A DNA stretch of 64,000 nucleotides from Diaphorobacter sp. HDW4A (GTDB lineage: Bacteria > Pseudomonadota > Gammaproteobacteria > Burkholderiales > Burkholderiaceae_C): assembly GCF_011305995.1 (NCBI RefSeq), contig NZ_CP049910.1, positions 3,224,001 to 3,288,000 on the forward strand, in the 5' to 3' direction. The position numbers and the translations under genes were made by a program. The number at the start of each line of letters is the position of its first letter. Position 1 is the first letter of the stretch. The notes beneath the pieces are model-generated. The model had not been told where the DNA came from. It did no database searches and was given only the letters and a program-made list of their open reading frames with translations. Below are positions 24,104 to 32,806 of the stretch, piece by piece.

Positions 24104-25372
24104 ATGCCCCACGACACGCATAGCGCCAACGCACCCTTTCACGGCCACGCGGTGGTGCGCGCAGCCTTTGTCTCGGGCATGCTGGGCTGGGGCATCGGCT
24201 TCTACGGGCCGCCGATCTTTCTCTACGCGGTCATCTCGGCCACAGGCTGGTCTGTGCCACTGGTTTCCGCCGCAATCACGTTGCACTACCTGTTCGGGGC
24301 CTTCGTGGTGTCTCTCCTGCCCAGACTGCACGCCCGCTTTGGCGTGCCGCGTATCACGCTCGTCGGCTCATGCCTCGCGTCGGCGGGCGTGATCGGCTGG
24401 GCCTGCGCTCATCAGCACTGGCAGCTCTTCGCGTCCGCGCTGTTGACCGGTGCGGGATGGGTGACCATGAGCGCGGCGGGCATCAACGCGATGATCGCGC
24501 CGTGGTTCAACCGCAAGCGCCCCATGGCGCTCTCCAAGGCCTACAACGGCGCGAGCGTCGGCGGCATGGTGTTCGCACCACTCTGGAGCGTGCTGATCGC
24601 GCAGTTCGGCTTCCCTGTCGCCGCATGCATCGTGGGAGCCTGCACGCTGGTCATCATGTTCTGGCTGACACAGCGTGTGTTGGCCCTCACGCCCGCGATG
24701 CTGGGCCAGACGCCCGATGGCGCGCCACCGGATTCAGCAAGCGATTCAGGCGCAACAAGTGCTCCCGCGAATCAGAACGCTGTATCGCAGACGCCGTCCC
24801 TGCCCGGCCCCAGCCTCTGGCGCAGCGCGCGCTTCCGAACACTGGCCGCCGCCATGTCGCTGTCACTGTTTGCCCAAAGCGGACTGGTCTCGCACCTGTA
24901 CTCCCTGCTCGTGCCCATGCTCGGCGCACAGGGTGCGGGCTGGAGCATGACGCTGATGACAGCCTGCGCGATGCTTGGCCGCATGCTGTTCGCAAGGGCG
25001 CTTGCCACCACGCACGAGCGGCGTCTGCTGAGCTGCGCGAGCTACGCCATGCAGATGTGCGGCGTGCTGCTGCTGATGACCGCTGGCGGCCCCGGCATTC
25101 AGTTGTGGTGTGGGCTGGTGCTGTTCGGCTCAGGCATCGGCAACACCATCTCGCTGCCGCCTCTGATCGCGCAGGCCGACTTCGCCGCAGTGGACGTCGC
25201 CCGCGTGGTGGCCCTCATCGTCGCCATCTCGCAGGCGCTGTACGCATTTGCGCCGCTGACGTTCTCGCTGCTGCTCAGAATCGAACCCGCACACCTCTGG
25301 CTGTTTGCCGGAGCCTTGACCCTGCAGGCGCTGGCCATCCTGACACTCTGGAGCGGCCGTACCCGGCACTGA
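24104..25372 (+). CDS. MFS transporter
   Basis: A 422-residue major facilitator with about 12 membrane segments and a Ser/Pro-rich central loop (residues about 205-240). It resembles monocarboxylate/oxalate-type carriers (GMLGWGIGFYGPPIFLYAVISATGWS, INAMIAPWFNRKRPMALSKAYNGASVGG). Substrate unknown. It starts 45 bases after the flavoprotein stop. Confidence 0.85.
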   Translation: MPHDTHSANAPFHGHAVVRAAFVSGMLGWGIGFYGPPIFLYAVISATGWSVPLVSAAITLHYLFGAFVVSLLPRLHARFGVPRITLVGSCLASAGVIGWACAHQHWQLFASALLTGAGWVTMSAAGINAMIAPWFNRKRPMALSKAYNGASVGGMVFAPLWSVLIAQFGFPVAACIVGACTLVIMFWLTQRVLALTPAMLGQTPDGAPPDSASDSGATSAPANQNAVSQTPSLPGPSLWRSARFRTLAAAMSLSLFAQSGLVSHLYSLLVPMLGAQGAGWSMTLMTACAMLGRMLFARALATTHERRLLSCASYAMQMCGVLLLMTAGGPGIQLWCGLVLFGSGIGNTISLPPLIAQADFAAVDVARVVALIVAISQALYAFAPLTFSLLLRIEPAHLWLFAGALTLQALAILTLWSGRTRH

Positions 25373-25420
25373 ACGACAGGCCCGTCGCACGGACATTCAG
25401 ACTCCCGAATCGATAGCGAC

Positions 25421-25448
25421 TTGCCAAACTCGAATCGACCGCTATAAT
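25421..25448 (+). promoter_or_regulatory. rpsU promoter
   Basis: TTGCCA (25421-25426), 16 bp, TATAAT (25443-25448), an exact -10. It leaves a leader of about 125 bases before rpsU that contains a GGCGG...CCGCC hairpin (about 25493-25513). Confidence 0.75.
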
Positions 25449-25578
25449 ATTGGGCTTTGCTGGCAATAGCTCCGCCGGCCAATACTAGTTTCAGGCGGGG
25501 CAACACCGCCGCGCATGGTTTTCAGGCCCGATCTCCCGGAAACCCTCTAGCGGCAAAAAATTTGGAAAACATTAGCTA

Positions 25579-25791
25579 ATGACCACCGTCCGTGTAAAAG
25601 AAAACGAACCCTTTGACGTTGCTCTGCGCCGCTTCAAGCGCACCATCGAAAAGCTGGGCTTGCTGACCGACCTGCGCGCTCGCGAGTTCTACGAGAAGCC
25701 AACGGCCGAGCGCAAGCGCAAGAAGGCTGCTGCCGTCAAGCGTCACTACAAGCGCGTTCGCAGCATGCAACTGCCCAAGAAGCTGTACTAA
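25579..25791 (+). CDS. rpsU: 30S ribosomal protein S21
   Basis: A 70-residue basic protein ([41 protein letters not shown]), full length for the family. It helps the 30S subunit to bind mRNA. It has its own promoter and terminator and is followed by yqeY; the usual downstream dnaG and rpoD are absent here. Confidence 0.98.
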   Translation: MTTVRVKENEPFDVALRRFKRTIEKLGLLTDLRAREFYEKPTAERKRKKAAAVKRHYKRVRSMQLPKKLY

Positions 25792-25832
25792 TCTCTGATT
25801 AGTCAGTTTCGGCGAGTTCATCGACACGCCAA

Positions 25833-25866
25833 AAGCCGCGCTAGGGACGCCAAGCGCGGCTTTTTT
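25833..25866 (+). terminator. Terminator after rpsU
   Basis: AAGCCGCGCT (25833-25842) pairs with AGCGCGGCTT (25853-25862) and runs into six T residues. Confidence 0.9.
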
Positions 25867-25924
25867 GTTTTTGAAAAAGCAAAACACCCCCTTCCCCGCA
25901 TTGAACAACACAAGCATGTAGAGA

Positions 25925-26062
25925 AGCGGGCACCCGATCACCAGCCACAATGCCAAGACAGCCCTTCAGGCGCGACGCAAAGCCGCAGACAGTACTTTGG
26001 TGCGGCAAGGCTTTGCAACAAAGCATGAAGGGCTGTGTTGGCACCTCCAAACGATTGACCCA
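25925..26062. repeat. Dispersed intergenic repeat, family 1, copy 2
   Basis: It aligns with 14484-14625 in the same orientation. It fills most of the 311-base gap between rpsU and yqeY and contains a GCAAAGCC/GGCTTTGC inverted pair (25984 and 26007). No gene is evident. Confidence 0.65.
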
Positions 26063-26102
26063 TCGAAGCCGCAAGGCTTCGTAGTACACAAGGAGCACCA
26101 CT

Positions 26103-26549
26103 ATGTCTCTCAAGGAACAAATCACGGACGACATGAAGTCGGCTATGCGGGCTAAGGAAACGGCACGCTTGGGCACCATCCGCCTGCTCTTGGCCGCCAT
26201 GAAGCAAAAGGAAGTCGACGAGCGCATTGAACTCGATGACGTCGCCGTGGTTGCCATCGTCGACAAGCTCATCAAGCAGCGCAAAGACAGCGTCGCCGCC
26301 TTCGAAAAGGCCGAACGCCAGGATCTGGCCGATGTCGAAAAGGCCGAAATCCTCGTGCTGCAGGCCTACCTGCCCGAGCGCATGTCCTCCGAAGAAGTCA
26401 CGGCAGCCGTGAACGCCATCGTGGCCGAGCTGGGCGCATCCGGCCCCGGCGACATGGGCAAGGTCATGGGTGCAGTGAAGTCCAAGCTGGCCGGCAAGGC
26501 CGACATGGGCCAGGTCTCCGCCGCCGTGAAAGCCGCTCTGGCAGGTTGA
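26103..26549 (+). CDS. yqeY: GatB/YqeY-domain protein
   Basis: A 148-residue helical protein of the YqeY family, related to the tRNA-binding tail of GatB. Typical sequence: LKEQITDDMKSAMRAKETARLGTIRLLLAAMKQKE; QAYLPERMSSEEVTAAVNAIV; DMGKVMGAVKSKLAGKADMGQVSAAVKAAL. AAGGAG precedes the start. The exact role is unknown; it is often beside rpsU in beta-proteobacteria. Confidence 0.93.
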   Translation: MSLKEQITDDMKSAMRAKETARLGTIRLLLAAMKQKEVDERIELDDVAVVAIVDKLIKQRKDSVAAFEKAERQDLADVEKAEILVLQAYLPERMSSEEVTAAVNAIVAELGASGPGDMGKVMGAVKSKLAGKADMGQVSAAVKAALAG

Positions 26550-26603
26550 CCGAAGGACTGAAGCGCTGAACAGCCAAGCGTTCAAGTCACCCACCACACA
26601 TCG

Positions 26604-26629
26604 AACCACCTTCGGGTGGTTTGTTTTTT
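26604..26629 (+). terminator. Terminator after yqeY
   Basis: AACCACC-TTCG-GGTGGTT is a stable tetraloop hairpin followed by G and six T residues. Confidence 0.9.
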
Positions 26630-26639
26630 GGGGCGTGTC

Positions 26640-27125
26640 CTACACTCCGCGCTCACCCGAGGGCAATGGCATGTGCAAGCTCCGCTTCAACGAAGCGAGC
26701 GCAATCGACGTCGTGAACCGCTTGATGTTCTGATCGCTGCCAAAGAGCCTCTGAGTGAGCGTCTGATACTCCTGCATGTCCACCGCCGTTACGATCAACA
26801 GATAGTCCGTATGCCCGGTCACGCTGTAGCACTGCTGCACGGCACCTTCCACCTCCACGCGGGAGCGAAAGCCTGCGGTGAGTGCATCCAGCTCGTTCAC
26901 CAACTCCACCTCGATGAAAATCGTCAGCGGCCGCCCGAGCGCATCCGGATCCAGCACCGCCGTGTTGGCCGCAATCACGCCACTTTCGCGCAACCGCTGA
27001 ATGCGCCGCTGAACGGCTGCTGGCGACAGATGCACGCGCTCGGCGATCTCGCGCTGCGCCGTGAGATTGTCCTCCTGCAGAACCGCCAGTATGGCGATAT
27101 CAAAACTGTCAAGCTGAGAATTCAT
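26640..27125 (-). CDS. Lrp/AsnC-family regulator
   Basis: A 161-residue feast/famine regulator: HTH at residues 5-60 (LDSFDIAILAVLQEDNLTAQREIAERVHLSPAAVQRRIQRL) and a RAM ligand-binding domain at 65-155 (VQQCYSVTGHTDYLLIVTAVDM). ATG 27125 was chosen because it places the HTH at the N-terminus. It is divergent from the EamA transporter, which it probably controls in response to an amino acid. Confidence 0.92.
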   Translation of the reverse strand: MNSQLDSFDIAILAVLQEDNLTAQREIAERVHLSPAAVQRRIQRLRESGVIAANTAVLDPDALGRPLTIFIEVELVNELDALTAGFRSRVEVEGAVQQCYSVTGHTDYLLIVTAVDMQEYQTLTQRLFGSDQNIKRFTTSIALASLKRSLHMPLPSGERGV

Positions 27126-27238
27126 GCTGCAGGCCTCCTCGACTGCCAACCATCCCGATGGATGCAAAAGAGTGAAAGTTGCGTGCAGCCCACCCAAATG
27201 GCGTAAATCACTACCGCATCGCACAATATTATCTCGCC

Positions 27239-28153
27239 ATGCACCCTTCTCTCTGGCAACGGCTGTTGCCTTCACTCGCCGTACTCGGCTCCGTTGTTTC
27301 GCTGTGCGTCGGCACCAGCTTTGCCAAGCACCTGTTTCCCGTGATTGGCGCGCAGGGCACGACGGCGCTGCGCGTAGGCTTTTCCGCCCTCATCCTGATC
27401 GCCATCTGGCGCCCCTGGCGCTTTGCCCCCACCAAGGCCAACCTCCAGCAGATCTTCATCTTCGGTACCGTGCTGGGGCTCATGAACCTGCTGTTCTATA
27501 TGGCCATCAAACGCCTGCCCTTCGGCGTGACCGTCGCCATCGAATTCATCGGTCCGCTGACAGTAGCCGTCTGGACCTCGCGCCGCCTGCTCGACCTGGT
27601 GTGGCTCGCCCTCGCCGCCATCGGCCTCTTCATGCTGCTGATCCTGCCGCTCTTCGGCGTACAAGTAGGCACGCTCGACCCCATCGGCCTGCTCTACGCC
27701 ATCGTCGCCGCAGTCTGCTGGGGAGGCTACATCGTGCTCGGCAAGCGCACAGGCCAGATGCATGGGGGCATGGTCGTATCCCTCGCCCTGCTCTCGGCCG
27801 CCATCATCGTCGTCCCCTTCGGCATCGCCGAAGCCGGAATGAAACTGCTCACCCCGTCATTGCTGCTCTACGGCCTGGCCGTCGCGGCGGTATCCAGCGC
27901 GATTCCGTACTCCCTGGAAATGTTTGCATTGAAGCGCATGTCACACAGCGGCTTCTCCACCATGCTCGCCACAGAACCAGCGGTCGCGGCACTGGCCGGC
28001 ATGCTGCTGCTCAGCGAACACCTCAGCGTCTTCCAATGGACAGCCATCGGCATCATCATGGCCGCAGCTATGGGCAGCGCGCTGACATCACAGCCTCACC
28101 CGAGCCCGGAAATCAAACAACTGAAACCCGACACTCAGGCCAATCCCGCCTGA
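27239..28153 (+). CDS. RhtA-type EamA exporter
   Basis: A 304-residue DMT-superfamily transporter with ten membrane helices and two EamA repeats (AIKRLPFGVTVAIEFIGPLTVAVW; GFSTMLATEPAVAALAGMLLLSEHL). RhtA relatives export threonine and homoserine. The divergent Lrp-type regulator supports amino-acid export. The start at 27239 gives MHPSLWQRLLPS. Confidence 0.88.
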   Translation: MHPSLWQRLLPSLAVLGSVVSLCVGTSFAKHLFPVIGAQGTTALRVGFSALILIAIWRPWRFAPTKANLQQIFIFGTVLGLMNLLFYMAIKRLPFGVTVAIEFIGPLTVAVWTSRRLLDLVWLALAAIGLFMLLILPLFGVQVGTLDPIGLLYAIVAAVCWGGYIVLGKRTGQMHGGMVVSLALLSAAIIVVPFGIAEAGMKLLTPSLLLYGLAVAAVSSAIPYSLEMFALKRMSHSGFSTMLATEPAVAALAGMLLLSEHLSVFQWTAIGIIMAAAMGSALTSQPHPSPEIKQLKPDTQANPA

Positions 28154-28241
28154 TGTCTTGCTAAGTGCTGAATCCACCTTTTCTGATCACTTTTGCGGTG
28201 AGGTGCTTGAATGGAGCGGCACTTGCTGCGTTGCTGGCAGC

Positions 28242-28450
28242 GGAGGCCGGGAGTTCCGCCCGGCGGCGGAGTCACTTTTTGGTCTTGCCCAAAAAGTCAC
28301 CAAAAATGCGTTTTTGAATACCCGCGGCAGAACTCACTTTGCGACTGCGTCGCTCCGTTCGGGCAACCGCCGCGAGTCAGAATTTTCATAAGAGGTACTT
28401 TCGGCACATCGCTTCGCTCGTGGCGCTCATCTCGCGACTTCGCGAGATGC
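28242..28450. repeat. Dispersed intergenic repeat, family 2, copy A
   Basis: Copy A runs in the plus sense and starts GGAGGCCGGGAG. It contains a CTTTTTGG...CCAAAAAG hairpin and GGCACATCGCT. It aligns with copy C at 56859. It lies in the 578-base gap after the exporter gene, where no gene is seen. Confidence 0.75.
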
Positions 28451-28552
28451 GGTGTGCGTGAACTGCGTTATTTGCGAGCATCCGTTTCAGCATCGCACTC
28501 TCAAAAGCACAGTGGGCGTCCGAACTCGAACGCAGCTATGCAAACACCTCCG

Positions 28553-28729
28553 CACGAGCGCAGCGACGTGCCGCAAACACCTCTTCCAGACTGATTTCCG
28601 GCGGTTGCCCGAGCAGAGTGACGAAGGAACGCCGCGAGTTCCGCCGGATGACTTCCAAGCACGTTTTTGATTACTTTTTGCGCGCAAGCAAAAAGTGATT
28701 GCCCCGCCGGGGGCAGTCCCGGCCTCCAC
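28553..28729. repeat. Dispersed intergenic repeat, family 2, copy B (inverted)
   Basis: The reverse complement begins GGAGGCCGGGACTGCCCC and matches copy C at 56859 almost base for base over its first 100 bases, including the CTTTTTGC...GCAAAAAG hairpin. It faces copy A, so the gap holds a large inverted repeat. Confidence 0.8.
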
Positions 28730-28731
28730 CC

Positions 28732-29640
28732 TCAGCCAAGACAAACCTCCCGCTGAAAGTACTCCATCAAGTACTCCACACACACCCGAACCTTAGCCGA
28801 CACCTGCAAGCGCGTCGGATAAACCGCCCACACATTCGCCTCCTGCCGCCACTCAGGCAACACCTGCACAAGCCGCCCGGCGCGCAAATGCTCCCCCACA
28901 TCCCACATCGACCGCAGCGCAATTCCGCGTCCATCCAGCGCCCACTGCACCACCACCTCGCCATGGTTGGATGACAGCGGCCCCGTGACCTTCACGCTCT
29001 GCTCCGCCGTGCCCGACTTGAGCCGCCACACGCCGAACGGATGATCGCGCTCCTTGATCACCAGGCAGTCGTGCGCGGCCAGTTCGCTCAACTGCTTCGG
29101 CGCGGGCCGCCGAGCCAGATACGCGGGCGCCGCGCACAGCACGCGATGATTCGTCGCCAAGCGCCGCGCGATCAGATGCGGTGCGATATCGTCGCCCACG
29201 CGCACATCGAGATCGAAACCCTCGGCCGCCACATCAATCAGCCGATCCACCAACTCCAGCCGCACCTGCAGAGCCGGATATTTCTCGGCCATCTTCGAGA
29301 ACGCAGGTGCCACGATCAGCCGCCCGAAGCCAAAACTGCAACTCACCCGCAGCGTGCCGCGCGGCTCGCTGCGGGTGATCGCCACCTCCTGCATGAGCTG
29401 GTCCATGTCGTCGAGCACACGCTGCGCCCAGTGAAAGACGCGTTCACCCTCCTCCGTCACCGCCACCCGCCGCGTCGTGCGATGCAGCAACTTGGTCGCG
29501 AGCGATTCCTCAAGAATGCGGATGCGCTTGCTCACATAGGCGGGCGATGCACCCAACTCCTCCGCAGCCGCAGAAAAGCCCGCCTTGCGCACCACGGTGG
29601 CAAAGACGCGTAGATCATGGGGGTCAGGAAAATTATTCAC
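28732..29640 (-). CDS. LysR-family regulator (DmlR-like)
   Basis: A 302-residue LysR regulator. HTH at residues 5-62 (DLRVFATVVRKAGFSAAAEELGASPAYVSKRIRILE) and a periplasmic-binding-like effector domain after residue 90. I chose the GTG at 29640 (VNNFPDPHDL) because it matches the usual N-terminus; a GTG at 29721 would add 27 residues but reach into the promoter gap. Divergent from the tartrate/D-malate dehydrogenase gene, which it probably activates. Confidence 0.88.
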   Translation of the reverse strand: MNNFPDPHDLRVFATVVRKAGFSAAAEELGASPAYVSKRIRILEESLATKLLHRTTRRVAVTEEGERVFHWAQRVLDDMDQLMQEVAITRSEPRGTLRVSCSFGFGRLIVAPAFSKMAEKYPALQVRLELVDRLIDVAAEGFDLDVRVGDDIAPHLIARRLATNHRVLCAAPAYLARRPAPKQLSELAAHDCLVIKERDHPFGVWRLKSGTAEQSVKVTGPLSSNHGEVVVQWALDGRGIALRSMWDVGEHLRAGRLVQVLPEWRQEANVWAVYPTRLQVSAKVRVCVEYLMEYFQREVCLG

Positions 29641-29755
29641 GAATCGTAAAATATGAGACGCCGATTCGCGTATTTTATTCACAGCGTTTTTAGTGGACAC
29701 TGACTGCCATTCCAAAGCCACCCCATCAAATCACGAAGAAAGAGGCGCGCCGCCC

Positions 29756-30862
29756 ATGTCCACCACCACCCCCGAACAGAAAACGTACCGCATCGCCGTC
29801 CTGCCCGGTGACGGCATCGGCCGCGAAGTCATGCCGGAAGGCCTGCGCGCCGTTGAAGCCGCCTCGAAGAAGTTCGATCTGAAGCTCGAGTTCGAGCACT
29901 TCGACTGGGCGCACTGCGACTACTACTCCGAGCACGGCAAGATGATGCCCGACGACTGGAAGGCACAGCTTCAGGGCTTTGACGCGCTGTTCTTCGGCGC
30001 GGTCGGCTGGCCTGCCACCGTGCCCGACCACATCTCGCTGTGGGGCTCGCTGCTCAAGTTCCGCCGCGAATTCGATCAGTACATCAACCTGCGTCCCGTG
30101 CGCCTCTTCGAAGGCGTGCCCTGCCCGCTCGCGGGCCGCAAACCCGGTGACATCGACTATTACGTGGTGCGCGAAAACACCGAGGGCGAGTACACCTCGC
30201 TCGGCGGCATCATGTACGAAGGCACAGATCGCGAAATCGTCATCCAGGAATCGGTCTACTCGCGCAAGGGCGCCGAGCGCCTGCTGACATACGCCTTCGA
30301 CCTCGCCCAAAGCCGCAAGAAGAAACACGTCACGCTCGCCACCAAGAGCAACGGCATCGCGATCAGCATGCCCTGGTGGGACAAGCGCGCCGAAGACGTG
30401 CACCAGAGCTACCCCGAGATCACCCTCGACAAGCAGCATATCGACATCCTCACAGCACGCTTCGTGCTGCAGCCCGACCGCTTCGACGTCGTGGCTGCCA
30501 CCAACCTGTTCGGCGACATTCTCTCCGACCTCGGCCCCGCCACCACCGGCACGATCGGCCTGGCACCGTCGGCCAACCTGAACCCGGATCGCGTGTTCCC
30601 CTCTCTGTTCGAGCCGGTGCACGGCTCCGCGCCCGACATCTACGGCAAGAACATCGCCAACCCGATCGCGATGATCTGGTCCGGCGCGCTGATGCTGGAC
30701 TTCCTCACCAACAGCGAAGGCGCAGGCCGCGCCGCGCACGACACCATCCTCAAGGCCATCGAAGACGTGATCAAGAGCGGCCCGCTCACCCCGGACCTCG
30801 GCGGCAAGGCGAACACGACGCAGCTTGGCGAGGCGATTGCCGCGCGCATTGCGGCGTTGTGA
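29756..30862 (+). CDS. Tartrate / D-malate dehydrogenase (decarboxylating)
   Basis: A 368-residue isocitrate/isopropylmalate-dehydrogenase-fold enzyme. Motifs: VLPGDGIGREVMPEGL, the NLRPVRLF region, VVRENTEGEYTSLGG, ATKSNGIAISMPWWDKR, DRFDVVAATNLFGDILSDL, and LFEPVHGSAPDIYGKNIANP. It acts on D-malate or tartrate with NAD and Mn/Mg. AAGAAAGAGG lies 10-15 bases ahead of ATG 29756. The divergent LysR gene gives the dmlR-dmlA arrangement. I cannot tell tartrate from D-malate from sequence. Confidence 0.93.
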   Translation: MSTTTPEQKTYRIAVLPGDGIGREVMPEGLRAVEAASKKFDLKLEFEHFDWAHCDYYSEHGKMMPDDWKAQLQGFDALFFGAVGWPATVPDHISLWGSLLKFRREFDQYINLRPVRLFEGVPCPLAGRKPGDIDYYVVRENTEGEYTSLGGIMYEGTDREIVIQESVYSRKGAERLLTYAFDLAQSRKKKHVTLATKSNGIAISMPWWDKRAEDVHQSYPEITLDKQHIDILTARFVLQPDRFDVVAATNLFGDILSDLGPATTGTIGLAPSANLNPDRVFPSLFEPVHGSAPDIYGKNIANPIAMIWSGALMLDFLTNSEGAGRAAHDTILKAIEDVIKSGPLTPDLGGKANTTQLGEAIAARIAAL

Positions 30863-30964
30863 GCCGTAGGTGAATGATGGAAAACGCAGCGGACTCAAAA
30901 TCTGCTGCGTGGCTTGCCCGCCCGTTCAACGCTCGGGCGTTAGCATCTAGTGCAGCAGCTGAGT

Positions 30965-31522
30965 TCAGTGACGCATGCGCGATATCGGCACGCCCTTCAA
31001 CTGCCAGCGGCTTGCGTCACGAAACACCAGATCAAGCCGGGGTGGCTCGGCACCATCCTCCATCCGCAGCGCATAGGCATCCAGCCCCGTCAACTGCCGG
31101 ACGACACGCGACTGCAGCCGCATGAGTGACTCGCCACCGCACCCGGCCAATTCCGAACGTGGGATGCCCACCCAGATGCGATGGCGGTTCAGCAGCGCGT
31201 AGCTGAAGCTGGTTGCGCTGCAGAGACTCGAACCCAATTGCCCGCCAGAGAAATGGAGACGCACGTCCCGGCCGGAGTCCGAAGTCCAGTCGCGCTGTTC
31301 GATGCCGTCCGCATCCAGTGCCTGCACGAGATCCCAATGGAAGGCATCGAGCAACGCGGAAACGAATTTGCCCTCCACTCTGGCCACGAGATCCGCGTCG
31401 GCCGGCGGACGCAGCCCCGGAGGCTCGGCCGCCAGCCCCTGCATGCTGCCAAAGCAGCAGATGACGAGCGGCGCCAGACAGCGCGGCAAAACACGCGCAA
31501 TGCTTCCCGATGACGAGGCCAT
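30965..31522 (-). CDS. Exported protein with META-like domain
   Basis: A 185-residue protein with a signal peptide (residues 1-32, VLPRCLAPLVICCFGSMQGLAA). The body resembles META/HslJ: LHFSGGQLGSSLCSATSFSYALLNRHRIWVGIPRSELAGCGGESLMRLQ, with two conserved Cys that could form a disulfide. Function unknown. It has its own gap of about 100 bases from the dehydrogenase. Confidence 0.65.
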   Translation of the reverse strand: MASSSGSIARVLPRCLAPLVICCFGSMQGLAAEPPGLRPPADADLVARVEGKFVSALLDAFHWDLVQALDADGIEQRDWTSDSGRDVRLHFSGGQLGSSLCSATSFSYALLNRHRIWVGIPRSELAGCGGESLMRLQSRVVRQLTGLDAYALRMEDGAEPPRLDLVFRDASRWQLKGVPISRMRH

Positions 31523-31559
31523 GACATTCCCCTATCTCATATCTCGCGACGGCCGGAAC

Positions 31560-32102
31560 CTACTCTCTCGCCTCGTTGCTCAAATGCCGAAGAATCGCTT
31601 CCCGCGCGGGCTGGTTCTTCAACCATGATGCAAACCGCTGCACCTCGTTGAAGCCCTCGTCACCCACTACCGTGCGAAAGCGCTGCTGCGCCGATTCACG
31701 CAGTGCCTGGTCGCGCAAGCGGCGCTGATAGGGGTCGGTCGATATCGATGTGATGCGGGTGTGCAGGCCCTGCGCTTTCAGGTATAGCCACTCGCCCGCA
31801 TCAAGCCAGACTTCTTCGCAGTGAAAGCAGAAGTCCAGTCCATGCGCCTTGTCGGCCAGCACATTGAAGCGCAACATGATGCGGCTGCATTTGGGGCATG
31901 GCAGGGCGCGCTTGGTGTCCTTGGCTTCATCCTCGAATGACTGCGTCGAGGCGACGGGTACGGGCTGCGTTCTGACCCAGTCGAGATACGGGGCCAGCGA
32001 CAGCAAGGCACCGTTGCAGTGATTGCACTGGTAGCAGACCGGGCCGTTGCCGTCGATTCGCGTGGGCATCAAGGTGCCGGTGTTGCAGCTGCTGCAAAGC
32101 AT
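31560..32102 (-). CDS. Zinc-ribbon (TFIIB-type) protein
   Basis: A 180-residue protein with two zinc motifs: CSSC...CYQCNHC at residues 3-29, and CPKC...CFHCEEVWLDAGEW at about 70-100, the zf-TFIIB signature (C-x-x-C, WLD-x-GE). The rest is helical. The start at 32102 (MLCSSCNTG) follows a GGAGAGGG ribosome-binding site. Function unknown; possibly a redox or nucleic-acid-binding factor. Confidence 0.8.
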   Translation of the reverse strand: MLCSSCNTGTLMPTRIDGNGPVCYQCNHCNGALLSLAPYLDWVRTQPVPVASTQSFEDEAKDTKRALPCPKCSRIMLRFNVLADKAHGLDFCFHCEEVWLDAGEWLYLKAQGLHTRITSISTDPYQRRLRDQALRESAQQRFRTVVGDEGFNEVQRFASWLKNQPAREAILRHLSNEARE

Positions 32103-32239
32103 GGATTCCCTCTCCGTTGGAACGATGTCCGGACCAGTGTAAAACAAGCCGTTACCGGCATGTCTATGTCACCAGGCCCAAAGTCGCAAAACTGCCACGA
32201 CAATAAGCCCGCATTCATTCATTACCACACTGCCCCTAC

Positions 32240-32785
32240 ATGAACGCCATCTCTTCGACCTTTCAACGCCTGAGCATCGCGCTTGCATCGGCCTTCGTGG
32301 CGCTGGCTGCACATGCGGTCGACATCGACATGCCCAGCGGCGTGCTCAAGCTCGAAATGCCCAAGGGATACACCGAGCTGAGCAGCGCCGAGATCGACAC
32401 CAAGTTCGGTCGCAACGGGCGCAAGCCGCTCAAGGCCTATGGCAACGCCAAGCGCACGAGCACAGTGTCGGTGACATGGTCGGAGATGAAGAAATCGCTC
32501 TCGCAAAGCAGCCTGCCCGAGCTGAAAGAGGCCATGGAAAACGTGATGCCCAAGCTCACGCCTGGCCTGGCGTTCAACGACAGCAATATGGTGAAGATCG
32601 GCGCACGCCAATGGGTGCTGCTCGACAGCACCGTGCCGGCCATCGACACCGAGCTGCGCAATGTGATGTACCTCTCCGACATGGGCGGCAACATGGTGGG
32701 TGTGAACTTCAATTCCACCGTGCAGGAATTCTCCAGCCAGCAAAAGGCCTTTGAGACATCGGCCCAGACGCTCAAAGTGGACTGA
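32240..32785 (+). CDS. Exported protein, unknown
   Basis: A 181-residue protein with a cleavable signal peptide (residues 1-26, LSIALASAFVALAAHAV). The mature part is alpha/beta (MPSGVLKLEMPKGYTELSSAEI; WVLLDSTVPAIDTELRNVMYLSD). No domain was recognised. It is a single gene flanked by convergent minus-strand genes. Confidence 0.75.
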   Translation: MNAISSTFQRLSIALASAFVALAAHAVDIDMPSGVLKLEMPKGYTELSSAEIDTKFGRNGRKPLKAYGNAKRTSTVSVTWSEMKKSLSQSSLPELKEAMENVMPKLTPGLAFNDSNMVKIGARQWVLLDSTVPAIDTELRNVMYLSDMGGNMVGVNFNSTVQEFSSQQKAFETSAQTLKVD

Positions 32786-32806
32786 GCGTCCCGTTGCGCA
32801 TCACCG

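Noticed and set aside
28732..29721. Longer LysR start at 29721
   Set aside because: It would add 27 residues before the usual N-terminus and cover most of the promoter gap with the dehydrogenase gene.
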